A stretch of DNA of 64,000 bases. Source: TWA4 sp051879195. GTDB lineage: Bacteria > Bacillota > Clostridia > Lachnospirales > Lachnospiraceae. The stretch covers positions 28,133-92,132 of the forward strand of contig JBJELO010000217.1 in the NCBI GenBank assembly GCA_051879195.1, in the 5' to 3' direction. The number at the start of each line of letters is the position of its first letter. The stretch's first letter is position 1. The notes beneath the pieces were generated by a model. That model was not told the origin of the DNA and searched no databases. It worked only from the letters and a program-made list of their open reading frames with translations. Both the position numbers and the translations under genes were made by a program. Shown here in pieces: positions 19,001 through 26,047 of this stretch.

Positions 19001-19204
19001 TCCATTTATACACAGGAGGAACTGACAGAAAAAGCACACAACTATGAACTGGAGCCCTGCGGACACACCGCTCTTTGCCTGGACTACCGCCAGAACGGTA
19101 TCGGCTCAAACAGCTGCGGCCCGGAACTGGATGAAAAATACCGTTTCGCGGAAAATCATTTCATATATAATATGTTGCTGATCCCTTTTATGGAGCAGCA
19201 GTAA
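16067..19204 (+). CDS. Glycoside hydrolase family 2 beta-galactosidase (LacZ-type)
   Basis: Cytoplasmic retaining beta-galactosidase of 1045 aa, close to E. coli LacZ (1023). Domain order: sugar-binding jelly roll (about 45-215, with WQNYGYDRHQYTN and FEGVDSCFYVWLNG), Ig-like domain, TIM barrel (about 330-620), second Ig-like domain and a C-terminal Bgal_small_N domain. The acid/base Glu is in WSMGNECAYG and the nucleophile Glu in VMCEYSHAMGNGPG. FHGTNRHDSDP and DEADVESHG are standard barrel motifs. The ATG at 16067 has AAGGAGGA; the upstream open frame is ignored. The gene is divergent from an AraC regulator and convergent with the sigma factor gene. No signal peptide is visible. Confidence 0.93.
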   Translation: MIIPGYYEDLHMLHEHTMPNRAYYIPASERMDDLVENRARSDRFQLLNGDWKFRYYASIYDLTDRFYENGYDTQAFDTVPVPGVWQNYGYDRHQYTNTRYPFPMDPPYVPQENPCGAYVHVFDYHRDERAPKAFLNFEGVDSCFYVWLNGTYVGYSQVSHSTSEFDVTGQLVEGANTLAVLVLKWCDGSYLEDQDKFRMSGIFRDVYLLKRPEQGIFDYFLTTTPGKKQALVDIRFRYLDEVIPGEISIYDAENRLSARTDTVELIPVEEEYRTKVQLRIDAPVLWNAENPYLYTIVYRFGEEVITDRVGIRRICVENQVVTINGINVKFHGTNRHDSDPVTGFVISTEQMKKDLLLMKQHNMNAIRTSHYPNAPQFYQLCDQYGFFVIDEADVESHGTADVYMKNADWDTRRMRWNRAIADNPDFTEATVDRVQRCVHRDKNRPCVVIWSMGNECAYGCTFEEALKWTKQFDKSRLTHYESARYTSGDRRYDFSNLDLHSRMYPSFAEIGSYFRSNPDKPYVMCEYSHAMGNGPGDFEEYFQLIQQHDGFCGGFVWEWCDHAIYKGKNPDGKVMYFYGGDHHEEPHDGNFCMDGLVYPDRRPHTGLLEFKNVHRPARVVSFDPQTGRLTLHNYMDFTSLRNYVNIRCTITCDGETVQTETFTGRKVPDIRPHKEGELTLALQVPDQGKCYLKVEYLPVHDSGHSEQVGDSVLSAESSSLGFDEIPLENQNPENRTAQALRNGGDINFAVRPAAELTNGEIQVEESDRYLHIRHPFFTYTYNKLTGLFEKMVYEQNQILDHPMEVNIWRAPTDNDRNIKKIWREAHYDRIVTRAYKTTYRKEEGKVCIHSTMSVSAITIQRILNLETDWTVTDRGRIEVTMQVEKDMEFPMLPRFGLRMFLPEQMQQVTYCGLGPTESYRDKRRACSYGIYTGTAASMHEDYIRPQENGSHDGCDYVIIKGACIGLAAVSTEPFSFNASIYTQEELTEKAHNYELEPCGHTALCLDYRQNGIGSNSCGPELDEKYRFAENHFIYNMLLIPFMEQQ

Positions 19205-19254
19205 TCAACAGCCAGGAAAACTGTCTTCCTGATTGGAAGCGGACTGGATAATGA

Positions 19255-19749
19255 TTATGTAAAATACCCCTGAAGACTTTTCTGCAGCTGTCTGCGGATG
19301 CGGTGCATCCTCATCTTGATGGAGCCGCAGCTGGTGTGGTATTCCCTGGCAAGTTCCTTAATATTGTAACCTTCTTCATAGTGGCGGATGATCAACCGGA
19401 GATCCTGTGGATTAAGCTGTCTGGCAATTTCGGGGTACAGATCCAGAATCGTGATGCAGTCATCTTCAAAATTTGCGCTGTCGCTGATGGTTTCTGAAAT
19501 ACTGCTGAGATCTTCGTAGTACAGATTTTCTTCCAGAATGTGGAGAATACGGTACCGTGCGGTCTGATACAGCCAGCCACCGATATTTTCGTGCTTTTGA
19601 AGTTCATCAGCTTTCTGATAGGCAATCAGCAAAGTGTCCTGGACAACATCCGCTGCAAAATTTCTGTCATCACAGATATTTTTAGCGTACTGGTACAGGG
19701 GCTTGTAATATTTGCGTGAGAGCATCAGGATAAAATCTTCGTTTGTCAT
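19255..19749 (-). CDS. ECF-type RNA polymerase sigma factor, no anti-sigma partner
   Basis: Group 4 sigma-70 protein of 164 aa. Region 2 (about residues 10-75) includes YQYAKNICDDRNFAADVVQDTLLIAYQ with the AADVVQDT core-binding helix. Region 4 (about 105-160) contains YNIKELAREYHTSCGSIKMR, a helix-turn-helix for the -35 element. The start at 19749 has a GGAGGT site. No anti-sigma gene lies next to it; the neighbours are beta-galactosidase (convergent) and an esterase (divergent). Its promoter has a palindrome and its leader several hairpins. Targets unknown. Confidence 0.88.
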   Translation of the reverse strand: MTNEDFILMLSRKYYKPLYQYAKNICDDRNFAADVVQDTLLIAYQKADELQKHENIGGWLYQTARYRILHILEENLYYEDLSSISETISDSANFEDDCITILDLYPEIARQLNPQDLRLIIRHYEEGYNIKELAREYHTSCGSIKMRMHRIRRQLQKSLQGYFT

Positions 19750-20152
19750 AGGGGACCTCCGTACGGGCAGATAAGCCGGTCTGAGTAGAAGAACCGGCAT
19801 TTACTGGCAGAAGTCTTCCCATCCGGCTGCCTGATGCCGGATGGGAACAGGTGATTCTGCGGACACCGGCACAGTCAGCTGGCCGGTGGGTCCGGATTAA
19901 CTGCCAGGTATCTCCGGTATCACCTGTTTCAGACTTTACTTATTAGTATAAAACGGGGAGACCGTTTTATGTTAACTTTCAGTATACTTTAGAATTAGTC
20001 GAATTAGTATTATTTAAGACGTTAAAGTATAACGACATAAAAAGCATGTTTACGTGCCGGATAAATGATGATAAAATTGAAAAAACAGTACCTGCTCAGA
20101 ATAAAGCGGGTTTGAACAGGCATTATTAATCTGGTATAAGGAGAACTGAAAC
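19750..20152. other. Structured intergenic region between sigma factor and esterase genes
   Basis: About 400 bases with no gene. From left to right it holds three hairpins in the sigma-factor leader: TTCCCATCCGGC/GCCGGATGGGAA (19816-19847, 12 bp), GGACACCGGC/GCCGGTGGGTCC with a 2-base bulge (19861-19893), and CAGGT/ACCTG (19905-19926). Next comes the palindrome-containing promoter (19945-19975). An AT-rich part (19976-20140) has a repeated GAATTAGT (19992-19999 and 20001-20008). Confidence 0.6.
19945..19975 (-). promoter_or_regulatory. Promoter of the sigma factor gene with operator-like palindrome in a 19-base spacer
   Basis: On the minus strand, TTAACA (19975-19970), 19 bases, TATACT (19950-19945). 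A perfect 9-bp inverted repeat, ATAAAACGG/CCGTTTTAT with a 5-base centre (19948-19970), fills the spacer. Long spacers with a central palindrome are typical of MerR-type control, but no MerR gene is nearby. Confidence 0.4.
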
Positions 20153-20965
20153 ATGAGATATGAAGAGCTGGATATAAAAGTGAAGGGATATGAGGAAAAA
20201 GGCAGGCTGGTTCTTTACCTGCTGGATAATTCACCGGAGATGCGGCCACAGCAGAAGCGGCCGCTGGTTCTGATCTGTCCGGGCGGGGGGTATGCCATGA
20301 CTTCCGACAGGGAGGCAGAGCCGCTGGCCATGCGTTTTCTGGCCATGGGATATCATGCGGCCGTGCTTCGGTACTCAGTGGCACCTGCCCGTTATCCACT
20401 GGCACTGCTGCAGCTGTCAAAGTCCGTTTTGTATCTGAAAGAGCATGCGGATACATTTTTCATCGATGATGAGCGCATTATTGTTCAGGGATCTTCCGCG
20501 GGCGGACATCTGGCGGCCAGTCTGGGTGTTTTCTGGAACAGGCCTTTTCTGGCTGAAACGCTTGGTACAGAATCTTCCATGTTGAAACCGGCGGGGCTGA
20601 TGCTCAGTTATCCTGTGATTACGTCAGGACCTTATGCGCACCGCGGTTCTTTTGCATGTCTTCTGGGTGAGAGGGAGAAGGAACTGAGCGGGGAGATGTC
20701 TCTGGAAAAACAGGTGACGAAGGATACTCCTCCCACTTTTCTGTGGCATACGGAGACAGACGATACGGTTCCCGTGGAAAATTCACTGCTGTTTTTCCAG
20801 GCGTTACATGCACAGGGGGTTCCTGTGGAACTGCATATTTATCCTGTGGGAGGCCACGGCCTTGGTCTGGCCAATGCCGAGACGGCCAACAGGGACGGAT
20901 ACGGCATTCAGAAAGAGTGCCAGAGCTGGATCGGGCTGGCAGGGCAGTGGCTGGCAGGGATCTGA
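20153..20965 (+). CDS. Alpha/beta-hydrolase esterase (acetyl-xylan-esterase-like)
   Basis: Cytoplasmic esterase of 270 aa in the BD-FAE/Aes-like branch of the alpha/beta hydrolases. It probably removes acetyl or similar esters from sugars or xylo-oligosaccharides. The oxyanion motif CPGGGYAM (about residue 43), the nucleophile elbow QGSSAGGHLAA (Ser about residue 117), a late TDDTVP with the catalytic Asp, and GGHGLGL with the His form the triad. No signal peptide. The ATG at 20153 follows AAGGAGA. The gene ends 7 bases before the convergent TetR gene. Family confident, substrate inferred. Confidence 0.82.
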   Translation: MRYEELDIKVKGYEEKGRLVLYLLDNSPEMRPQQKRPLVLICPGGGYAMTSDREAEPLAMRFLAMGYHAAVLRYSVAPARYPLALLQLSKSVLYLKEHADTFFIDDERIIVQGSSAGGHLAASLGVFWNRPFLAETLGTESSMLKPAGLMLSYPVITSGPYAHRGSFACLLGEREKELSGEMSLEKQVTKDTPPTFLWHTETDDTVPVENSLLFFQALHAQGVPVELHIYPVGGHGLGLANAETANRDGYGIQKECQSWIGLAGQWLAGI

Positions 20966-20972
20966 AACATAC

Positions 20973-21515
20973 TTACCAGCTGCCGTTTTCTATGATGCTT
21001 TTTGAGATGCAGGCCAGGATATCGATGGAATGTTCGATATCCACCTGCATCTGCTGCATTTCCAGGAAAGAATAAAAACCGCCCTGGATGATAAAGGTCA
21101 GCTGTGCATTTTTTTCCAGATCATTTTTATATTCGGGATATTCCCGGAATATCATTTCTTTGATCTGCACATCCAGCTGCTGAATCAGGTAACTTCTCCG
21201 GGAACCGGAAAACAGAGTCGCGATCAGCTGCGACTGGGACGTGATGGCATGAAAGATGTCTCTGCTCAGTTCGCAGAGATTTGACAGATTCCTGCCGGGG
21301 GACGGGATAGAACGCAGGATGGAGGCAATCATTTCATTTTCCAGACTTTCCGATAAATCGTAGATATCTTTGTAGTGTTTGTAAAAAGTAGCTTTATTGA
21401 TCACTGCCAGCTCCGCCAGTTCGGTGACAGTGATTTTTTCAATAGGTTTTCTTGAACGCAGCTCCAGAAAAGCGTTGATAATGCTGTTTCGGGTTTTCTG
21501 AATCCTTAAATCCAT
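20973..21515 (-). CDS. TetR/AcrR-family regulator
   Basis: Repressor-type protein of 180 aa. The N-terminal TetR helix-turn-helix (about residues 4-55) reads IINAFLELRSRKPIEKITV then ELAELAVINKATFYKHYKDI. The C-terminal ligand domain is of the TetR_C_33-like kind and ends MQMQVDIEHSIDILACISKSI. The start at 21515 has AAAGGAT. It is divergent from the glgB gene; palindromes between them overlap its own promoter, suggesting autoregulation. Ligand unknown. Confidence 0.88.
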   Translation of the reverse strand: MDLRIQKTRNSIINAFLELRSRKPIEKITVTELAELAVINKATFYKHYKDIYDLSESLENEMIASILRSIPSPGRNLSNLCELSRDIFHAITSQSQLIATLFSGSRRSYLIQQLDVQIKEMIFREYPEYKNDLEKNAQLTFIIQGGFYSFLEMQQMQVDIEHSIDILACISKSIIENGSW

Positions 21516-21621
21516 AAAATAATATCCTTTCTGCAGGAATCTGTATATTTTGCAACAGATCATTTTAACAGTTGTTTAAGTAACGGTCCCTGCACATTGC
21601 TGATTGTTTCGCGGAAAAAAA

Positions 21622-21642
21622 TTGTTATACTAATGATAACAA
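21622..21642. repeat. Inverted repeat over the TetR gene -10 (operator candidate)
   Basis: TTGTTAT (21622-21628), 7-base centre, ATAACAA (21636-21642). It covers the -10 of the TetR promoter. Confidence 0.45.
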
Positions 21643-21661
21643 ATTAAACGACGGCCGTCAA
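21633..21661 (-). promoter_or_regulatory. Sigma-A promoter of the TetR-family gene
   Basis: On the minus strand, TTGACG (21661-21656), 17 bases, TATCAT (21638-21633). The palindrome GACGGCCGTC (21650-21659) overlaps its -35. Confidence 0.55.
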
Positions 21662-21681
21662 TTAAATATATATATGTCGCT

Positions 21682-21706
21682 TATACTGAATGGGATATTC
21701 AGTATA
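21682..21706. repeat. 10-bp inverted repeat upstream of glgB (operator candidate)
   Basis: TATACTGAAT (21682-21691), GGGAT, ATTCAGTATA (21697-21706), perfect. Each arm holds a TATACT that could act as a -10 for glgB. Confidence 0.45.
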
Positions 21707-21779
21707 CTGCAGCGGAGAAATCCGTCTGTATCATGGGTCAGATCCTTTGATCCCAACATTATATAATGAGGTAAATACT

Positions 21780-23576
21780 ATGGATATGTATGGATTTTAT
21801 ACAGGTAAAATATTTGATGCACATGAATATCTGGGGTGTCATCTGGAGAATAACGGCGCGGTTTTCCGCGTATTTGCTCCTGCGGCCGTGAAGGTTGCTT
21901 TGATCGGGGAGTTTAATGACTGGCAGGAAACACCCATGGAGAGAATTTACGATAAGAATTTCTGGGAATGTCGTGTAGATAATGTGAGGGAAGGGATGAT
22001 GTATAAGTACAGAGTCTACACACAGATCGGCCGGGTTGTGGATCACTGTGATCCCTACGGATACGGGATGGAGCTTCGTCCGCAGAATGCTTCCATTGTG
22101 CGGGACATGAAACGGTACTGGTTTCAGGATATGGACTGGATGCACAGGCGGTCAGACTGCAAAAACAGACCGCTGAATATTTATGAGGTTCATGCCGGTT
22201 CCTGGAGGATGCCGGGCGGCGGATGGCTGAATTACCGGCAGCTGGCAGAGGGACTGATTCCGTATCTGAAGGAATGCGGATATAATTATGTGGAGCTGCT
22301 GCCGCTTAATGAGCATCCCTGCGATGAGTCCTGGGGGTATCAGTGCACGGGATTTTTCAGTCCGACTTCCCGCTACGGCACCGCCGACGATCTGAAAGCC
22401 ATGGTGGATCTGTTCCACAGGAATCAGATTGGAGTGCTTCTTGATTTTGTACCGGTACATTTTGCGGTGGATGATTATGCTCTGGCGGAATTTGACGGAA
22501 CGCCTCTGTATGAATATCCTCACAATGATGTGGGCTACAATGAATGGGGAAGCCGGAATTTCATGCATTCCCGTGGAGAGGTCTGCAGCTTCCTTCAGTC
22601 CAGCGCCAATTACTGGCTGAGCGAATACCATATCGACGGCCTGCGCATGGATGCCATCAGCAATATGATCTACTGGCAGGGGAATAAGGAGAGAGGTGTG
22701 AATAAAAACGCCACTGATTTTCTACAGTATATGAATCAGGGACTGAAAAGGCTGCATAAGGGAATTATTCTTGCTGCTGAAGATTCCACATCGTTCCCCA
22801 ATGTAACAAAGCGCGTGGAGGAAGGCGGACTGGGCTTCGATTACAAATGGGATATGGGCTGGATGAACGATACGCTGGCCTATTTTCAGGAAGAACCGGA
22901 ACCGAGAAAGGCTGATTATCACAAGCTCACATTTTCCATGATGTATTATCCGGAAGAGAATTATCTGCTTCCCCTGTCCCACGATGAAGTGGTTCACGGC
23001 AAAAGAACAATTCTCGATAAAATGAACGGTGAATATGAGGACAAATTTGCACAGGCAAGAGCCATGTATACCTATATGTACGCCCATCCCGGAAAGAAAC
23101 TGAATTTCATGGGCAACGAGCTGGGGCATTTCAGGGAATGGGATGAGAAACGCGAACTGGACTGGAACCTGCTGGACTACCCCATGCACAGCGGCTTCCA
23201 CCATTTTATGAAAATTCTGAATAACCTTTATCTGAACCACAGCGCACTCTGGAGAAAGGATTATGAGAATGATGGTTTTTACTGGGTCGACTGTCATGAA
23301 GAAGACAAGGGAATCTATATATTCCTCCGAACCGACGGCAGAGAACACATCCTGTGTCTGTTCAACTTCTCCCCGCAAAACTATGACAACTGGGAAGTAA
23401 ACCTCCCCGACAATCTCCCGCTGCGTGCCCGCAGCGCCCACCAGCTCATCGACAGCACCCGCCGGGAATACGGCGGCCACACCGAAACACCTGCCGACCG
23501 GACAATCCCTGTTCGCGGAAACACGCTTCACCTGCCCATGGAACCATACAGCGGGAAACTCTTCTTTTTAAAATAG
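21780..23576 (+). CDS. glgB: 1,4-alpha-glucan branching enzyme
   Basis: GH13 enzyme of 598 aa that makes alpha-1,6 branches in glycogen. N-terminal CBM48-like domain (about residues 10-95, FRVFAPAAVKVALIGEFNDW), central TIM barrel and C-terminal all-beta domain. The nucleophile Asp is in GLRMDAISNM, the acid/base Glu in AAEDSTSFP and the transition-state Asp in LSHDEVVHGK. GNELGHFREWDEKRELDWNL is typical of GlgB. The start at 21780 (MDMYGFYTG) has AGGT upstream; the longer reading is not favoured. No other glycogen genes are adjacent, so this is a stand-alone copy. It is slightly shorter than many GlgB proteins because the extra N-terminal module is missing. Confidence 0.9.
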   Translation: MDMYGFYTGKIFDAHEYLGCHLENNGAVFRVFAPAAVKVALIGEFNDWQETPMERIYDKNFWECRVDNVREGMMYKYRVYTQIGRVVDHCDPYGYGMELRPQNASIVRDMKRYWFQDMDWMHRRSDCKNRPLNIYEVHAGSWRMPGGGWLNYRQLAEGLIPYLKECGYNYVELLPLNEHPCDESWGYQCTGFFSPTSRYGTADDLKAMVDLFHRNQIGVLLDFVPVHFAVDDYALAEFDGTPLYEYPHNDVGYNEWGSRNFMHSRGEVCSFLQSSANYWLSEYHIDGLRMDAISNMIYWQGNKERGVNKNATDFLQYMNQGLKRLHKGIILAAEDSTSFPNVTKRVEEGGLGFDYKWDMGWMNDTLAYFQEEPEPRKADYHKLTFSMMYYPEENYLLPLSHDEVVHGKRTILDKMNGEYEDKFAQARAMYTYMYAHPGKKLNFMGNELGHFREWDEKRELDWNLLDYPMHSGFHHFMKILNNLYLNHSALWRKDYENDGFYWVDCHEEDKGIYIFLRTDGREHILCLFNFSPQNYDNWEVNLPDNLPLRARSAHQLIDSTRREYGGHTETPADRTIPVRGNTLHLPMEPYSGKLFFLK

Positions 23577-23619
23577 AAAGTAACCCCTTGTGCAGTTTTG
23601 ATATTTTTTCATCTATTGT

Positions 23620-23648
23620 TTGACGTGTTTTATGAAATATGGTACAAT
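23620..23648 (+). promoter_or_regulatory. Strong sigma-A promoter of the nif-like/hyp operon
   Basis: TTGACG (23620-23625), exactly 17 bases, TACAAT (23643-23648). Five of six consensus bases in each hexamer. Expected start of transcription is near 23655. Confidence 0.8.
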
Positions 23649-23661
23649 AAAGACAACATGA

Positions 23662-23746
23662 TTGACGCGACCTGAAGGGTAAGTCCGATGCGGGCGGTTT
23701 CGTTTGTTTCTGCCGCTGTTTTCCTCTGACCGGAAGCGCGTGTCAA
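23662..23746 (+). ncRNA. Candidate cis-regulatory RNA domain in the nif-like operon leader
   Basis: A closing stem TTGACGCG (23662-23669) with CGTGTCAA (23739-23746) encloses several short hairpins: ACCT-GAA-GGGT (23670-23680), GTCCG-ATG-CGGGC (23683-23695) or the alternative GGCGG/CTGCC (23693-23714), and TTCC/GGAA (23721-23735). A closed multi-branch domain of about 85 nt at the start of a long leader looks like an aptamer. I do not recognise it as a known riboswitch class. The competing pairings at 23691-23697 could form a switch. Confidence 0.4.
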
Positions 23747-23914
23747 TTGATCAACGATACATCGGCTCTGACAGTAAGGTTTTTTCCGAACGGGAATAGT
23801 CGCGGTACACAGAATCAGGACAGGAATTTTTTCTGACAGGATGTTTTCAGGAGGGGACTCTTTTATTGTGTATCTGCCCTTGCAGGGTCGGTATACAGTA
23901 AAGGAGTTCTTTTT

Positions 23915-24670
23915 ATGTTGAAGATAGCGGTTTACGGAAAGGGAGGTATCGGTAAGTCAACGATTACCAGCAATCTGGCGGCGGCATTTGCTGTACTTGG
24001 GAAAAAGGTGATTCAGATCGGCTGTGATCCCAAGGCGGATTCCACCATCAATCTGCTGGGCGGGGTGCCTCTGAAGCCGGTTATGAATTATATGCGGGAA
24101 GTGGATGAGGAGCCGGAGAAGATTGAAGATATCGCAAAGCGCGGTTTCGGTGATGTTCTCTGTATTGAAACCGGTGGTCCCACACCGGGACTGGGATGTG
24201 CGGGACGCGGTATCATTGCCACCTTCAATCTGCTGGAGGATCTGGAACTGTTTGAGACCTGCCAGCCGGATGTGGTTCTGTACGATGTTCTGGGCGATGT
24301 GGTCTGCGGCGGATTTGCGGCGCCTATCCGGGAAGGTTATGCGGAGAAGGTACTGATCGTGACCTCAGGCGAGAAGATGGCTCTCTACGCTGCCAACAAT
24401 ATCAACAGTGCGGTGAAGAATTTTGAGGACCGCAGCTATGCGAAGGTATTCGGCATCGTCATGAACCGGAGAAATGTGGAAAATGAAGAAGAAAAAGTCC
24501 GTGCTTTTGCTGATTCGGTGGGACTGCCCATTGTGGGAGATATTCCCAGGGATCATGATATCAACCGGTTTGAGGATATGGGAAAGACGGTGATTGAGGG
24601 GAATCCGGACCTGCCCATCAGTCAGAGATTTTTCGATCTGGCCAGGATGCTGCTGGCATCGGAAGAGTAG
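23915..24670 (+). CDS. NifH-like [4Fe-4S] reductase ATPase, module 1
   Basis: Iron-protein component of a nitrogenase-like system, 251 aa, shorter than NifH (about 290) and BchL. It would use ATP hydrolysis to pass single electrons from a [4Fe-4S] cluster, shared between two subunits, to the partner NifD/K-like complex. The P-loop GKGGIGKST is at residues 8-16, CDPKADST at 37-44, and the cluster Cys residues at 95 (GLGCAGRG) and 131 (DVVCGGF), matching NifH Cys97 and Cys132. First gene of a ten-gene operon behind a long structured leader. The missing C-terminal tail, and partners that lack FeMo-cofactor ligands, argue against true N2 fixation. It could serve maturation of a metal cofactor or reduction of a tetrapyrrole-type or other substrate. 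Confidence 0.88.
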   Translation: MLKIAVYGKGGIGKSTITSNLAAAFAVLGKKVIQIGCDPKADSTINLLGGVPLKPVMNYMREVDEEPEKIEDIAKRGFGDVLCIETGGPTPGLGCAGRGIIATFNLLEDLELFETCQPDVVLYDVLGDVVCGGFAAPIREGYAEKVLIVTSGEKMALYAANNINSAVKNFEDRSYAKVFGIVMNRRNVENEEEKVRAFADSVGLPIVGDIPRDHDINRFEDMGKTVIEGNPDLPISQRFFDLARMLLASEE

Positions 24671-24709
24671 CCGATGATGGATGACGGAGAAGTGATGGAG
24701 GACCAGTGT

Positions 24710-26047
24710 ATGGATAATATGAATAAAAAACTTCCTGTAGACAGGAAACCTTACTGGATATCGGCCGGAGATCTGGCACAGCAGGGCAGGGACAATATAC
24801 CGCCGGAGCTGATCAGCAATACGCATCTGATCTACAGTTCTCCCGCGACCCTCGCATTTAATTCCCCCGGTGCCCAGGGCTTCGGGGTGAAGAGAGCGGG
24901 GCTGGCGATTCCCGGTTCCGTGATGCTTCTGGTGGCTCCCGGCTGTTGTGGCCGCAATACCACGCTTCTGGCGGAGATGCCGGAGTATCACAACCGTTTT
25001 TTCTATCTGATGATGGATGAGACGGATATTGTAACAGGGCGTCATCTGAAAAATATTCCCCAGGCGGTGGAGGAGATCTGTCAGTCACTGCCTCAGATGC
25101 CTTCAGTGGTGATGATCTGTCTGACCTGTGCCGATGCGCTGCTGGGTACCGATATGGAACGTGTCTGCAGGAAAGCCATGAAAAAAGTGGATATTCCGGT
25201 GCTTCCCTGTTACATGTATGCACTGACGAGGGAGGGACGCAAGCCGCCCATGGTGCATGTGCGCCAGTCAATCTATTCCTTGCTGGAACCCATGAAAAAG
25301 CGGCCCGATGCAGTGAATCTTCTGGGATATTTTGCTCATCTCATCGATGACTGTGAGATTTACGATCTGCTGCATCAGATGGGTATCCGCAGGACAAGAG
25401 AGATTTCCCGCTGCCGGGATTATGAGGAATACAAACAGATGGCAGAGGCCAATTTCAATCTGGTACTGAATCCGGAAGCGCGGTTTGCGGCCCAGGATAT
25501 GCAGAAGCGGCTGGACATTCCCTCTGTGGAGCTGACCCGGCTGTATCAGCTGGACAAGATTCAGAATCAGTATCATATATTTGCATCGGCACTGGGAACC
25601 TCCATTGTGGATCAGGATTATTTTGATGCGGCGCAGGCAGCTGTTGATGCATTCCGTGAGGCGTTTCCCGATACGGTATTTTCCGTGGGAGAAGGCTGCA
25701 ATGCGGACCCCTTTGAACTGTCGCTGGCGTTTCTGCGGTACGGTTTCCGGGTAAATGAGATTTTCGGCAATCCCTCGGCGGATAATTTTGTATATATTAA
25801 GAAGATTGCGGCATTGAGTCCTGAAACACGGATCTACTCCAATCTGGAGCCCACCATGCTTTATTACGATTTAAGTGAAGGCGAAGCGGATGTGACCATC
25901 GGGCGGGATGCGGCCTACTATCATCCCGGTTGTCCTAACGTGGAATGGAGCGAGGATATCCAGCCCTTCGGTTATGCAGGCGTGAAGCTTTTATTTGAGC
26001 AGCTGCTTGCAGCCCGGCAGGGAGCGGGAAAGGAGAGTGCGGTATGA
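24710..26047 (+). CDS. NifD/NifE-like nitrogenase component 1 subunit, module 1
   Basis: Catalytic-type subunit of the Oxidored_nitro family, 445 aa. Visible Cys positions are 79-80 (APGCCGRNT), in the place of NifD GPVGC, and 137/140 (MICLTCADALLGTD), in the place of the NifD Cys154 loop. The earlier P-cluster Cys (NifD Cys62) is absent; NSPGAQ stands at that place. No Cys/His pair for FeMo-cofactor is recognisable. The start at 24710 follows TGGAGGA; the frame is open to 24674. The 3' end overlaps the next gene by 4 bases (ATGA), as expected for a heteromeric partner. Role unknown: a reductase for an unidentified substrate or a cofactor scaffold. Confidence 0.82.
   Translation: MDNMNKKLPVDRKPYWISAGDLAQQGRDNIPPELISNTHLIYSSPATLAFNSPGAQGFGVKRAGLAIPGSVMLLVAPGCCGRNTTLLAEMPEYHNRFFYLMMDETDIVTGRHLKNIPQAVEEICQSLPQMPSVVMICLTCADALLGTDMERVCRKAMKKVDIPVLPCYMYALTREGRKPPMVHVRQSIYSLLEPMKKRPDAVNLLGYFAHLIDDCEIYDLLHQMGIRRTREISRCRDYEEYKQMAEANFNLVLNPEARFAAQDMQKRLDIPSVELTRLYQLDKIQNQYHIFASALGTSIVDQDYFDAAQAAVDAFREAFPDTVFSVGEGCNADPFELSLAFLRYGFRVNEIFGNPSADNFVYIKKIAALSPETRIYSNLEPTMLYYDLSEGEADVTIGRDAAYYHPGCPNVEWSEDIQPFGYAGVKLLFEQLLAARQGAGKESAV

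Larger units (their letters stand above)
23577..23914 (+). other. Promoter and leader region before the nitrogenase-like operon
   Basis: No gene is seen in these 338 bases. They hold a strong promoter (23620-23648), a structured RNA domain (23662-23746), further small hairpins such as TTCC/GGAA near 23787-23799 and CCCT/AGGG near 23877-23887, and an AAAGGAG ribosome site at about 23900. The leader is about 260 nt. Confidence 0.75.

Noticed and set aside
20112..20140. TTGAAC-17-TATAAG promoter-like pair before the esterase
   Set aside because: The -10 overlaps the ribosome site and the start of RNA would fall a few bases before the ATG, leaving no leader.
23662..23746. Known riboswitch (cobalamin, Moco, SAM, manganese) in the nif-like leader
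   Set aside because: None of the conserved sequence boxes I know for these classes can be found; only a generic structured-RNA claim is kept.
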